Source: Aliiglaciecola sp. M165
GTDB lineage: Bacteria > Pseudomonadota > Gammaproteobacteria > Enterobacterales > Alteromonadaceae
Assembly (NCBI RefSeq): GCF_007197995.1
Contig: NZ_VKKH01000004.1
Location: forward strand, 124,001-188,000
DNA: 64,000 nucleotides
Direction: 5' to 3'
Of this stretch, positions 25,041 through 34,176 are shown piece by piece (positions within the stretch are counted from its first letter, which is position 1; each line of letters opens with the position of its first letter). The translations under genes and the position numbers were made by a program. The notes beneath the pieces were generated by a model, which did no database searches, was not told where the DNA came from, and saw nothing but the letters and a program-made list of their open reading frames with translations.

Positions 25041-25068
25041 ATTATAGCGGGCCCATTAAAGCTTGCAA
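25041..25068 (-). promoter_or_regulatory. Promoter of tRNA-Leu
   Basis: On the minus strand TTGCAA (25063-25068) and TATAAT (25041-25046) are separated by 16 nt, followed by a GC-rich GCCTGCC segment as in stringently controlled stable RNA promoters. It lies 64 nt upstream of the tRNA 5' end. Confidence 0.72.
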
Positions 25069-25171
25069 GCATTTTGTGAAAGGAATCGAACGTTTGGTGA
25101 TTTTTCATGCACATCAATTTAACCGTGTCATTCAATCTATTCGAACAACCTCTCACAACTCCCCTACCCCT

Positions 25172-26548
25172 TCAATCTGCAAACTGTCTGATCATGTTGT
25201 TCAAGGTGTCTTTAGCATCACCAAAAATCATTCTACTGTTTGGTTTAAAAAACAGTGGATTATCTATTCCAGCGAATCCTGAAGCCATACCTCGTTTAAG
25301 AACAAAAACGTTTTTAGCCAAATCCGCGTTGATAACCGGCATTCCATAAATCGGGCTGCCCTGCATTTCTCGCGCGGCTGGATTTACCACGTCGTTTGCG
25401 CCTATCACCAACGCCACGTCAAAGTTTTCAATACGATTATTGATTTCGTCCATTTCAAAAAGTTGCTCATAAGACACGTCAGCTTCGGCTAACAATACAT
25501 TCATGTGCCCTGGCATTCTCCCCGCTACCGGATGAATCGCATATGCCACTTCTGCTCCATTGTTTTCAAGCAATTCTTGCAGCTCCTTCATTGCGTGCTG
25601 TGCTTGCGCCACCGCCATCCCGTAACCGGGAACAACCACCACCGATTGGGCGGCTTCCAGCACGTAATATGCGTCATCTGCACTCAGGGGTTTAACTTCG
25701 CCCTCTATAACCATGTCTGAAGTGTGAACAGGCTGAAACCCAGAAAACAATACATTGCTTAACGAGCGGTTCATCGCCTTACACATAATACTTGTTAAAA
25801 TAATCCCACCGGCTCCAACCAATGATCCCGCTACAATAAGCAGGTTATTTTGAATCGCGAAACCGGCTGCACAAGCGGCTAATCCTGAGTAGCTGTTGAG
25901 AAGGGAAATAACAACAGGCATGTCCGCGCCACCAATTGGCATGACGAGCATGATGCCCATAACTAGTGCTAAGGCCATAGCGATATATAAAATATTTGGT
26001 ATATTTGGTATATTTGGTTGGGTCACTAGCACATAACCTGCTACAAGTATTGCGACAACAATGGCGCTATTTACGATGGCCTGCCCGCGAAATACAACGG
26101 CACGGCCAGTGATCCTCTCGCTAAGTTTTGCCCACGCGACAATACTGCCAGAAAATGTCACTCCACCGATTAAAAGCGCCAACATTGTTGCTATCAATAC
26201 AAATTGACTCAAGTTAATGCCTTTTTCAAGGGTTGACCAGGCAACAAACAAACTGGCCAATCCGCCAATGCCATTAAACAGAGAGACCATTTCAGGCATC
26301 GCTGTCATCGCTACCAATCTTGCAGCAAAGATCCCCACGATGGATCCTGCAAACATCGCCAAGAGAATCCATTCAAAAGAAACGATCGACCGATCCAAAA
26401 GTGTCACAACAATTGCCAGCAACATGGCTGCCCCTGATAATGCGTTTCCTTTACGAGCTGAAGATGGGTGTCCTAAAAACTTTAAGCCCAAAATAAACAG
26501 AATTGCCGCCAATACATAAGTGAAGTTGATAACTAAATCAGTTTCCAT
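25172..26548 (-). CDS. pntB: Proton-translocating NAD(P) transhydrogenase beta subunit
   Basis: PntB carries the NADP(H)-binding domain of the membrane transhydrogenase, which uses the proton gradient to make NADPH from NADH. The 458-residue length is normal. About nine membrane segments fill residues 1-260, then the dIII domain starts near 275 (VHTSDMVIEGEVKPLSADDAYYVL-like start). The dIII domain holds the Rossmann motif VVPGYGMAVAQAQHAM and VALVIGANDVVNPAAR. A 9-bp tandem repeat encodes an NIPNIPN loop near residues 180-190. It is the last gene of pntAa-pntAb-pntB, 3 nt after the preceding gene. Confidence 0.96.
   Translation of the reverse strand: METDLVINFTYVLAAILFILGLKFLGHPSSARKGNALSGAAMLLAIVVTLLDRSIVSFEWILLAMFAGSIVGIFAARLVAMTAMPEMVSLFNGIGGLASLFVAWSTLEKGINLSQFVLIATMLALLIGGVTFSGSIVAWAKLSERITGRAVVFRGQAIVNSAIVVAILVAGYVLVTQPNIPNIPNILYIAMALALVMGIMLVMPIGGADMPVVISLLNSYSGLAACAAGFAIQNNLLIVAGSLVGAGGIILTSIMCKAMNRSLSNVLFSGFQPVHTSDMVIEGEVKPLSADDAYYVLEAAQSVVVVPGYGMAVAQAQHAMKELQELLENNGAEVAYAIHPVAGRMPGHMNVLLAEADVSYEQLFEMDEINNRIENFDVALVIGANDVVNPAAREMQGSPIYGMPVINADLAKNVFVLKRGMASGFAGIDNPLFFKPNSRMIFGDAKDTLNNMIRQFAD
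25992..26018. repeat. Three-fold 9-bp tandem repeat inside pntB
   Basis: TATTTGGTA-type units repeat three times (25992-26018), encoding NIPNIPNI in a loop between predicted membrane helices. The frame is kept because the unit is 9 bp. Confidence 0.75.
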
Positions 26549-26551
26549 GGT

Positions 26552-26833
26552 TTAGCCCTCCTTCTTTTTAAACATGGCGAGCATTCTGTCCGTCACTAAA
26601 TACCCTCCCACCACATTAATGGTGGCAAGAAATACTGCAAATGCACCGAGATAGGTAGCGTATTGATCTAGAGGGCCACCAGAAATGGTTATTGCCCCGA
26701 CAACGGTAATACCTGAAATGGCATTTGCGCCTGACATTAATGGTGTGTGCAAGGTCGCAGGGACTTTATGGATCAGTTCAAATCCCACGAATATTGACAG
26801 TATCAATATGAATAAAAGATAGATTGCATCCAT
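26552..26833 (-). CDS. pntAb: NAD(P) transhydrogenase alpha subunit, membrane part
   Basis: A 93-residue protein with three membrane segments, equivalent to the C-terminal membrane domain of E. coli PntA. Conserved features are TPLMSGANAISGITVVGA and GGYLVTDRMLAMF. The alpha subunit is thus split in two genes, as in Rhodospirillum and many marine gammaproteobacteria. It is spaced 1 nt from the upstream pntAa and 3 nt from pntB, so tight cotranscription is expected. Confidence 0.94.
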   Translation of the reverse strand: MDAIYLLFILILSIFVGFELIHKVPATLHTPLMSGANAISGITVVGAITISGGPLDQYATYLGAFAVFLATINVVGGYLVTDRMLAMFKKKEG

Positions 26834-26834
26834 G

Positions 26835-28010
26835 TTACGCCGCTCCTGCCGTTTTATTTAGTTGATCGAATGACGCGTAATACTCTTTGATGGTTTTATT
26901 AACCACTTCCTTTTGGTGAGTGATCACACATCCTGATTGAATTTCGTCGTTGATATTAATGTCAAAAAGATTGCGTTCTTTGTCCCAAAATTCACTGACA
27001 AGATTGAACAGGTTATTGGCATACATTTGACTTGCATGTATAGCAACACCTGCAGCCCAATCCCCTGTTCCGATGATAGTGACACCATTTTTTTCGACCG
27101 TTTTTCCCCCTTCAGAGCCAGCAACATTGCCACCGTTTTGAGCAGCCATATCAACAATTACGCTACCAGGTTTCATCTGACTTACCACGTCGGCATCGAT
27201 CAGTAACGGCGGTTTTCGACCAAATAATTGGGCGGTAGTGATAACGATGTCGGATTCGATGATGCATTTGGCCTGCTCTTTCTGTTGCTTTTCCAACTGA
27301 GCTGGCGTCAACGCCTGTGCATACCCTTGTTGAGTTTCACCGGTTTCACCTAAATCGATCTCTAGGAACTTGGCACCTAAGGATTGGACTTGTTCAGCAA
27401 CAACACTTCTTGTATCAAATGCCGTTACGCTAGCACCAAGGCGTTTGGCCGTAGCAATAGCCTGTAAACCCGCTACCCCAGCACCAATAACAAACACTTT
27501 TGCCGGCTTTAGTGTGCCAGAGGGGGTCATCATCATTGGCAACACCCCTTGCAAATGATTTACCGCTTTCATCACCATTACGTAGCCAGCGAGACTCGCT
27601 TGAGAACTCAATGCGTCCATCTTTTGACAGCGACTAATTCTTGGGATCATTTCCATGCTGATGCCGGTAATTCCCAAATCGCAAAGTTCACCTACGTACT
27701 GATACTCATTAAATGGATCGAGAAAACTGATCAGAATAGGCGATTCATTTGCCAGATGAGGCAAGTCGCGCTTTGGTAATCTGTGCAGCGTCAGAACTAA
27801 GTCAGCTTTATTCAGTAATTCTGTTCGATTTTCTACGATGGTTGCGCCGTGCGCTTTGTATTCTTCATCTGAAATAAAAAGGTGATTCCCCAAACCTGCT
27901 TCAACCAGCACTTCTGCGCCCATGGACTTGTAAGCTTTGACATTGATGGGTAAAAGCGAACATCGTTTTTCAGCGGTATTTTCCTCTTTAGGAAAAGCAA
28001 TATTGGGCAT
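26835..28010 (-). CDS. pntAa: NAD(P) transhydrogenase alpha subunit, soluble NAD-binding part
   Basis: From the ATG at 28010, preceded by GGAGGGGG, it has 391 residues; a GTG 45 nt upstream is rejected. It is the dI domain that binds NAD(H): an N-terminal MPNIAFPKEENTAEKR, the alanine-dehydrogenase-like Rossmann motif VFVIGAGVAGLQAIATAKRLGA and VIVDMAAQNGGN. It works with the two downstream membrane subunits to exchange hydride between NADH and NADP at the cytoplasmic face. Confidence 0.95.
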   Translation of the reverse strand: MPNIAFPKEENTAEKRCSLLPINVKAYKSMGAEVLVEAGLGNHLFISDEEYKAHGATIVENRTELLNKADLVLTLHRLPKRDLPHLANESPILISFLDPFNEYQYVGELCDLGITGISMEMIPRISRCQKMDALSSQASLAGYVMVMKAVNHLQGVLPMMMTPSGTLKPAKVFVIGAGVAGLQAIATAKRLGASVTAFDTRSVVAEQVQSLGAKFLEIDLGETGETQQGYAQALTPAQLEKQQKEQAKCIIESDIVITTAQLFGRKPPLLIDADVVSQMKPGSVIVDMAAQNGGNVAGSEGGKTVEKNGVTIIGTGDWAAGVAIHASQMYANNLFNLVSEFWDKERNLFDININDEIQSGCVITHQKEVVNKTIKEYYASFDQLNKTAGAA

Positions 28011-28391
28011 GCCCCCTCCAATTAAAACGTGCAAAACGTTCCAACGACTATGCACTTATAGAGTTAAAACATGTAATTCATAATATTTATGTGGGGCATA
28101 GATTAGGTTGTTAGACTGCGTGAAGTCACAATCCCAATGATACTTTTAGAGCATTTTTTAGATATTTATCAAATAGATAGGATACTAATTTAATGTGTGA
28201 TGTTTGGTGGCTTATCTTGCCGATTTAAACTTGTACGAATATTAATCAACAGATTTACGCTAGATCTTTGCCGAATTTTCGCTTTGAACGGGTTTTCGAA
28301 GGCCTAATTTTATAGAAGATCAGTATTATCGAGGCGACCAATAAATCGAACTTAATCTGGGAATTACTTTCATGAATGAATGGGGTTGAAC
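28011..28391. other. Intergenic region upstream of pntAa
   Basis: 381 nt, AT-rich, presumably with the pnt promoter. I see no gene, strong hairpin or recognisable riboswitch. Confidence 0.5.
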
Positions 28392-29057
28392 TCATTCACT
28401 GAAGTCATAAACTTTTGGCAAATAGAAATCTTCTCCTGCTTTATGCTTCTTCTGCATGACTTCAAAAAACGCTTTGATTGAAATTCCATGCGCCTTCTTG
28501 ACGTTTAATTTGGTTTGCAAATCTTCAATAAAATCCTCGGTGATGTTGTGCGCATATTTGATCAGTTCCAAATCGGCCTCGTCACCCACATCAAAATAAG
28601 ATTGCACAAATGTATGCAATTGTGCGATGCGAAATAGCACCTTCATCGTCGATGGGATCCATCGTTTAAATTCCATATCTGGATGATTGATTAACTCTGT
28701 ATCTACCTCACGATTCTTCATCCATGGAATGCAATGAATCTCGAACCCTCTATGCGTAAACACTTTGTAGATTGACAGCCTCGGGCTTTGAGTAAATATT
28801 GTTGATCCCAGCTCACCGTCTTTTCCTTCGAGCATTTTTGGATTCCAGTTTCCCTGATTCAACACCAGATCCAAGGAGTTCTCAAAGCCGTACCGAAACA
28901 TTCCTTCTGCCAAACCTAGCGATGTCGATACGGCATGATAAAATGCCGGAACATTTCCAAAGGTGATTTTTTGTTTTAGACGATTGATTTCACGAAGTTT
29001 TATATCTGCGTTGTAGGCAGAGGTCGTTGTTTTAGTCATAATAAGTAGATCAGACAT
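28392..29057 (-). CDS. Conserved-looking protein of unknown function
   Basis: Not recognised. It has 221 residues (215 if the ATG at 29039 is used), no signal peptide and no membrane segment. It is rich in charged and aromatic residues, with a compact central part (FRYGFENSLDLVLNQGNWNP, FTHRGFEIHCIPWMKNREVD) and a helical C-terminal third (LIKYAHNITEDFIEDLQTKL). This suggests a soluble alpha/beta protein. It stands alone, on the opposite strand to the next gene, with 300-nt flanks, so context gives no clue. Confidence 0.7.
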   Translation of the reverse strand: MSDLLIMTKTTTSAYNADIKLREINRLKQKITFGNVPAFYHAVSTSLGLAEGMFRYGFENSLDLVLNQGNWNPKMLEGKDGELGSTIFTQSPRLSIYKVFTHRGFEIHCIPWMKNREVDTELINHPDMEFKRWIPSTMKVLFRIAQLHTFVQSYFDVGDEADLELIKYAHNITEDFIEDLQTKLNVKKAHGISIKAFFEVMQKKHKAGEDFYLPKVYDFSE

Positions 29058-29200
29058 ACATGCCTATACATTAGGCGCTATTGACTTTTTTGGCAATCGA
29101 CAAACTCGTAATGATACGTATTATGAGTCCCCACAATATTTGAGAAGTTCGATCTACCCAAAAATACTAGCTAAGTACACAAATAACGTAAGGGTTATCC

Positions 29201-29716
29201 ATGACAAAGGCACAAAGCGGCTTCCCAAGAGCAGGTTTTTTCAGACGGTTAGCAGCAATGATATATGATTTGCTGGTCGCCGTGGCGGTCGCCATGTGCG
29301 CGGGTTTGGTTTTTATGCTGTTTATGTTGTTAAGTTTTGAGAATGGATTGATCCCCAAACAAGGTTACGAACACTTCATGGATTTTTTCCAGCAATCTTT
29401 GCTGTATAAAACACTTGCGCAACTCTGGGTTGGTGCTTGGGTTTTAGGATTTTTCTTGTGGTTCTGGCGTAATGGTGGGCAAACAATTGGAATGCGAGCT
29501 TGGCGCCTTCGATTGTTTAGCACAACAGACCGCCCAATGGGCTATGGGCGCGCATTATTGAGGGTGCTGTGTTCTCTGGGCGGAATAGGCACACTGCTGG
29601 TTTTACTGGATATTAAACACAAGCAATCGCTGCAGGACAGACTGGCAAAAACAGAAATGTTGGTACTGACAAAAGATGCAAACCATCATAAAGCATGGAA
29701 GTCGATTCAGGATTGA
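29201..29716 (+). CDS. RDD-family membrane protein
   Basis: A 171-residue inner-membrane protein. The RDD signature is present: GFFRRLAAMIYDLLVAVAV with arginine and aspartate in the first helix, then GGQTIGMRAWRLRLFST and a last charged LQDRLAKT. Two long hydrophobic segments lie near 25-48 and 75-92. The function of the family is mostly unknown; some members are implicated in ion exchange. Convergent with lptG, it commonly sits beside lptFG in Alteromonadales. Confidence 0.88.
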   Translation: MTKAQSGFPRAGFFRRLAAMIYDLLVAVAVAMCAGLVFMLFMLLSFENGLIPKQGYEHFMDFFQQSLLYKTLAQLWVGAWVLGFFLWFWRNGGQTIGMRAWRLRLFSTTDRPMGYGRALLRVLCSLGGIGTLLVLLDIKHKQSLQDRLAKTEMLVLTKDANHHKAWKSIQD

Positions 29717-29778
29717 GTAATCTCAACTTGGCATGACTCAAGACATGCCAAGAGTGATTCAGCCATTGTATGAGGGCT

Positions 29779-30840
29779 TTAGCGTCGAAGCAAAAACCCT
29801 GCGATACCGGCAAAAACGAAGCTTGGAACTAGTGCGCCTAAAATGGGTGGGATTTGGAAAACCAGACTGAAAGTGCCAAAGGTTTCATTGCTGATGAAAA
29901 AAGCAAACCCTGCCAGCACCCCCATGATAATTCTTGCGCCCATTGTCACACTTCGAAGTGGCCCAAAAACAAAAGATAACGCCATTAGCAGCATCACACC
30001 AATCGAAATAGGCTGAAATATTTTACGCCATAACGCCAGATTATAACGACCAGAGTCCTGGCTATTGTTCTCCAAGTAATTGACATAGTCATACAACCCT
30101 AGGATTGACAAGGCTTCAGGCTTAACCGTAACGACCCCCAACTTGTCGGGCGTTAAGGTAGATTGCCAGTCACCTAATTCTATTGCCTGACCACGAATAC
30201 GTTGATCGCCAATGAAGGTGTAATTCACATCGGTAAGTTGCCATTTGTCATCGACAAAAACCGCTGATTCAGCGGAGGTGATCTGCCGGAGGTTCAACTC
30301 ATTGTCAAATTCGTACACATTAATGTCTAGCAAATTAGTCCGATCGACTACCTCACCGATACTAACAAAGTTGTCGCCATCTTTTGCCCAAACCAAACGA
30401 TCTGATGAGAATAAGCTACCGCCGGATATTGCCTGGGTGCGTATTTCTTTAGCTTTAGCTTCTGTGATGGGCGCCACCCATTCACCTATGGCCATCACAA
30501 ACAACACCATAAGTAGTGCCGACTTCATCGCAGAAACCGTGATGTCCCAGCGAGACTGTCCCGCTGATTGCATGACTACAAGTTCTGAATTACTGGCTAA
30601 CATCCCCATGCCAATCAGCCCGCCGAGTAATGTCGCCATCGGGAAAAATTGTTCAAGCTCTCTGGGTAAACTTAACAACACATAGACTCCAGCGACGGTC
30701 ATATCGTAACTGCCACGCCCGACGCTTTTCATCTGTTCAATAAATTTAATCAACGCACTTAAACCAACCAAAACCGATAGACTAATGGCGGTTGTACCCA
30801 GTAGCGTTCTGGCTATGTAAAGATCGAGGATTTTAAACAT
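29779..30840 (-). CDS. lptG: LPS export ABC transporter permease LptG
   Basis: LptG with LptF and LptB2 forms the inner-membrane ABC transporter that extracts lipopolysaccharide for transport along LptCA to LptD. The ATG at 30840 (preceded by GGTGGGGG) gives 353 residues; a GTG 12 nt upstream is less likely. Six membrane segments surround a periplasmic beta-jellyroll (about 135-265). Typical segments are MFKILDLYIARTLLG, FFPMATLLGGLIGMG and the C-terminal FGPLRSVTMGARIIMGV. Its start overlaps the lptF stop by 8 nt. Confidence 0.95.
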   Translation of the reverse strand: MFKILDLYIARTLLGTTAISLSVLVGLSALIKFIEQMKSVGRGSYDMTVAGVYVLLSLPRELEQFFPMATLLGGLIGMGMLASNSELVVMQSAGQSRWDITVSAMKSALLMVLFVMAIGEWVAPITEAKAKEIRTQAISGGSLFSSDRLVWAKDGDNFVSIGEVVDRTNLLDINVYEFDNELNLRQITSAESAVFVDDKWQLTDVNYTFIGDQRIRGQAIELGDWQSTLTPDKLGVVTVKPEALSILGLYDYVNYLENNSQDSGRYNLALWRKIFQPISIGVMLLMALSFVFGPLRSVTMGARIIMGVLAGFAFFISNETFGTFSLVFQIPPILGALVPSFVFAGIAGFLLRR

Positions 30841-31939
30841 TTTTACCCCCACCTAACGCAGCGCGAAAACGCACGCCAATGGGCCGGCCTTTCATCACGA
30901 GGGTAACGCCGATCAGGAAGATAACGGCATGCACCCACCACAAACCCAATTGTGGTGGGATTTTGCCATCTTCTAGCACTTTGCGCCCAGCCATGAGCAA
31001 CATAAAATAGCCGAGATACAGCAGCAAAGCTGGGAACATTTTGCCAAATCGACCCTGCCGAGGGTCCACGGCACTAAGCGGCACGGCAATTAACACCAGA
31101 AAAGGTAAAGACAAAGGTATCGCTATTCGCCATTGCAGCTCAGCTATCGCTTCGATTGAATTGTCATTAAGTAATTCATTACTTGGTATGGCGGTCATCT
31201 TACGGCGCTTCTGTTCAGCAGCTTGCTCCGATATTTGGATTTGATATTCATCAAACTCAATCACTTGATAATCCACCTCACCGCGCTCACCTTCGTATTG
31301 CAAACCTTGTTCTAACACTAATTGCTGAGAGCCATCATCCGCAAGACGCACCGTGCCGCTTTGCGAATAAACGATGTGGACGCCTTCTTCGTCTTGCTTA
31401 TCATGTTGCGCTAGAAAAACCTTGTTCAAGCTGGCGTTATCAGAATCGATGTCATGCACAAATATGACCGCTCTTCTATTTGCTGTCTCTTGGAAACGCC
31501 CAGGAAGCAGCGCGGTCAGCCCGCTCTCGGAGCCCGCTTTTTCTTGCAGTTGATATTCACTTTCTACAGACAATGGCGCCAACCAAAGGGTTAGCACAGC
31601 GGTGATGACCGCCATAAATGCCGACAATGCCAGCATGATACGTGTGATGTACCATTCACTGATCCCACAAGCGCGCATGACAGTCATTTCACTGTCGACG
31701 TACAAACGACCATGAGCGAGCATAATGCCCAAAAACAGACTTAGCGGAAGGATAAGCGAGGCTAGATAAGGTGTGCTCAGGGCTAAGAAGCCTAAGACAA
31801 GACTTGCAGGTATTTCGCCATCAGACGCGTCCGCGAGCACCCTAACAAAGTTGCGCGTGAGGAAAATAGCCATAATGACCATAAAAACCGCAAGTTGCGA
31901 TTTCACAGTTTCTTTAAGTAAATAGCGAAATATCAGCAC
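30833..31939 (-). CDS. lptF: LPS export ABC transporter permease LptF
   Basis: A 368-residue partner of LptG, starting at GTG (31939). It opens VLIFRYLLKETVKSQLAVF as in E. coli LptF, has SLILPLSLFLGIMLAHGRLY and the coupling-helix motif SEMTVMRACGIS, a periplasmic jellyroll in the middle, and closes with the membrane segments PLSAVDPRQGRFGKMFPAL. Divergent from pepA across 252 nt, the typical gammaproteobacterial arrangement. Confidence 0.95.
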   Translation of the reverse strand: MLIFRYLLKETVKSQLAVFMVIMAIFLTRNFVRVLADASDGEIPASLVLGFLALSTPYLASLILPLSLFLGIMLAHGRLYVDSEMTVMRACGISEWYITRIMLALSAFMAVITAVLTLWLAPLSVESEYQLQEKAGSESGLTALLPGRFQETANRRAVIFVHDIDSDNASLNKVFLAQHDKQDEEGVHIVYSQSGTVRLADDGSQQLVLEQGLQYEGERGEVDYQVIEFDEYQIQISEQAAEQKRRKMTAIPSNELLNDNSIEAIAELQWRIAIPLSLPFLVLIAVPLSAVDPRQGRFGKMFPALLLYLGYFMLLMAGRKVLEDGKIPPQLGLWWVHAVIFLIGVTLVMKGRPIGVRFRAALGGGKNV

Positions 31940-32191
31940 ACATATCCCAAAGGAAAAGTCGCATTTTTAGTGGCATGATGCGAAATTTTAAGTAAACTTA
32001 ATGTTTTGACAAGTTTAATGTATGAATGGCCTGAAATAAAGCCACTCTAAACTTGAATTTCATAGATTATGTCCTTCGGCACTGTGAACCGCAATGGCAG
32101 ATAATCCCAAAAATTAACATAAACCTGATTGATGACTTGCACAATTAGTCTGCTCGTCAGTCAAAAAGTTTCGTAGAAGTGAGGAATCAGC

Positions 32192-33694
32192 ATGGAATTT
32201 AGCGTTAAAAGCGGAAGCCCTGAAAAGCAACGCAGCGCTTGTATTGTGGTCGGTGTATTCGAACCACGCCGGTTGACTGCGGTTGCAGAACAATTAGACG
32301 AGATCAGTGAAGGTTATATCAGCAATTTACTACGACGGGGAGACCTGGAAGGTAAAGCTGGCCAAATGCTGCTTTTGCACCACGTACCCAACATCCTTAG
32401 TGAACGAGTATTGCTGGTTGGTTGTGGCAAAGAACGTGAGCTTGACGAACGTCAATACAAACAAATCATTTCCAAAACGATCAAAACGCTCAACGAAACA
32501 GGTTCAATGGAAGCTGTATGTTTCCTTAGCGAGTTGCATGTTAAAAGCCGTGACATCTACTGGAAGGTTCGTCAGGCAGTAGAAACTACCCAAGATACGC
32601 TTTACAGCTTCCTGGCGATGAAAACCAAAAAGGGGGAGCCAAGACGTCCACTGCGGAAAATCGTCTTTAACGTCCCTACTCGGCGCGAATTACCTATCGG
32701 CGAGAGAGCGGTAGAGCACGGCTTGGCAATCGCTGCTGGCATGAAAACCACAAAAGATGTGGCGAACATGCCGCCGAATATTTGTAATCCCGCTTACCTA
32801 CTCGATCAGGCAAAAGAACTTGAAACGTACCCCAGTGTAGCTGTTGAATCAGTGAATGAAAAACAGATGCATGAGTTAGGAATGCATTCCTACTTAGCGG
32901 TAGGTCGCGGTTCAGCAAACGAATCGATCATGTCGATTATTCATCACAAAGGTGGTGAAGAAGGCGAAGCGCCTGTTGTGCTTGTTGGTAAAGGTTTGAC
33001 CTTCGATTCAGGAGGAATATCTCTCAAACCTGGCGAAGCCATGGACGAGATGAAGTACGACATGGGCGGCGCCGCGGGCGTGTTAGGTACTATGCACGCT
33101 ATTGCGCAGCTTAACTTGCCCATTAATGTAATTGGCATTTTAGCGGGCTGTGAAAACATGCCTGACGCCAATGCATACCGCCCCGGTGATATCCTCACAA
33201 CCATGTCAGGGCAAACTGTAGAAGTACTAAACACAGATGCAGAAGGCCGATTAGTGTTGTGTGATGCATTGACCTTCGTCGAACGTTACGAACCAGATTT
33301 GGTTATCGATGTCGCTACCCTGACTGGCGCTTGCATTATCGCTTTGGGCGCGCACGCAACGGGGATCATGAGTAACCATAATCCTCTGGCTCATGAGCTA
33401 CTAAATGCCTCTGAGCAAAGTGGCGACAAAGCTTGGCGTTTGCCACTTTGGGACGAATATCAATCACAACTAGACAGTCCTTTTGCCGATATGACCAACC
33501 TTGGTGGCCGTGCCGCTGGCACAATCACCGCAGCGTGTTTCTTGTCGCGCTTTACCAAGAAATATAATTGGGCGCACATGGATATCGCTGGCACCGCTTG
33601 GCGCAGTGGCAAAAATAAAGGGGCAACAGGTCGTCCAGTGCCAATGCTTTCTCAGTTTTTGATGAATCGTGCAGGTATTGAAAGCGAAGATTAA
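32192..33694 (+). CDS. pepA: Leucyl aminopeptidase
   Basis: PepA is a hexameric, two-metal M17 aminopeptidase that removes N-terminal residues, and in E. coli it is also an Xer accessory and regulatory DNA-binding protein. The 500-residue length is standard. It has the catalytic domain signature NTDAEGRL (347-354), lysine and aspartate ligands in [18 protein letters not shown], and MGGAAGVLG. The ATG at 32192 has GAGGAA upstream. It is followed by holC with a 1-nt stop/start overlap (TAATG), so pepA-holC-valS is a translationally coupled operon. Confidence 0.97.
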   Translation: MEFSVKSGSPEKQRSACIVVGVFEPRRLTAVAEQLDEISEGYISNLLRRGDLEGKAGQMLLLHHVPNILSERVLLVGCGKERELDERQYKQIISKTIKTLNETGSMEAVCFLSELHVKSRDIYWKVRQAVETTQDTLYSFLAMKTKKGEPRRPLRKIVFNVPTRRELPIGERAVEHGLAIAAGMKTTKDVANMPPNICNPAYLLDQAKELETYPSVAVESVNEKQMHELGMHSYLAVGRGSANESIMSIIHHKGGEEGEAPVVLVGKGLTFDSGGISLKPGEAMDEMKYDMGGAAGVLGTMHAIAQLNLPINVIGILAGCENMPDANAYRPGDILTTMSGQTVEVLNTDAEGRLVLCDALTFVERYEPDLVIDVATLTGACIIALGAHATGIMSNHNPLAHELLNASEQSGDKAWRLPLWDEYQSQLDSPFADMTNLGGRAAGTITAACFLSRFTKKYNWAHMDIAGTAWRSGKNKGATGRPVPMLSQFLMNRAGIESED

Positions 33695-34176
33695 TGGCTG
33701 ACGTGACCTTTTATACTCACGAAGCAGAATCGTCAAATCTGCAAGCTTCAACAGACCCTAGTGCGCCGGACCATTGGGTCACGGCGTGCGAAGTTGTCGC
33801 TCAATGCTATCGCAACAAAAGGCGCTGCCTAGTGTTGTGTAATAACCAACAGCAAGCAGAAGCCCTCGACGATTTACTTTGGAAACGGCCACTCGATGGC
33901 TTCATTCCTCATAACCTGGTTGGCGAAGGCCCTAATGGAGGTGCGCCAGTTGAAATAAGCTGGCAGCAAACCACAACACATACAAGGCCGGTGCTAATCA
34001 ATTTGGCCGACGACATGCCTTCGAACTTACAAGGCTTAAAACATGTTTTCGACTTTGTCCCTGTGGAAGACACCGCCAAACAACAGGCCAGAGAGAGATA
34101 CAAACAATATCGAGCGGCAAGGTTTACCATGCATTCTTTGCCCGCTAGCAGCATTTACGAGAACCAAAATGGATAA
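33694..34176 (+). CDS. holC: DNA polymerase III chi subunit
   Basis: HolC links the clamp loader to SSB through psi. The 160-residue length is in the usual range. It shows [11 protein letters not shown] at the N-terminus, [32 protein letters not shown] and VFDFVP, all characteristic of chi. It sits between pepA and valS, its conserved position in gammaproteobacteria, overlapping both (1 nt and 8 nt). Confidence 0.94.
   Translation: MADVTFYTHEAESSNLQASTDPSAPDHWVTACEVVAQCYRNKRRCLVLCNNQQQAEALDDLLWKRPLDGFIPHNLVGEGPNGGAPVEISWQQTTTHTRPVLINLADDMPSNLQGLKHVFDFVPVEDTAKQQARERYKQYRAARFTMHSLPASSIYENQNG

Noticed and set aside
34043-34168. Longer ValS start
   Set aside because: The extra 42 residues are an alternative frame of holC; the ATG at 34169 gives the usual ValS N-terminus.
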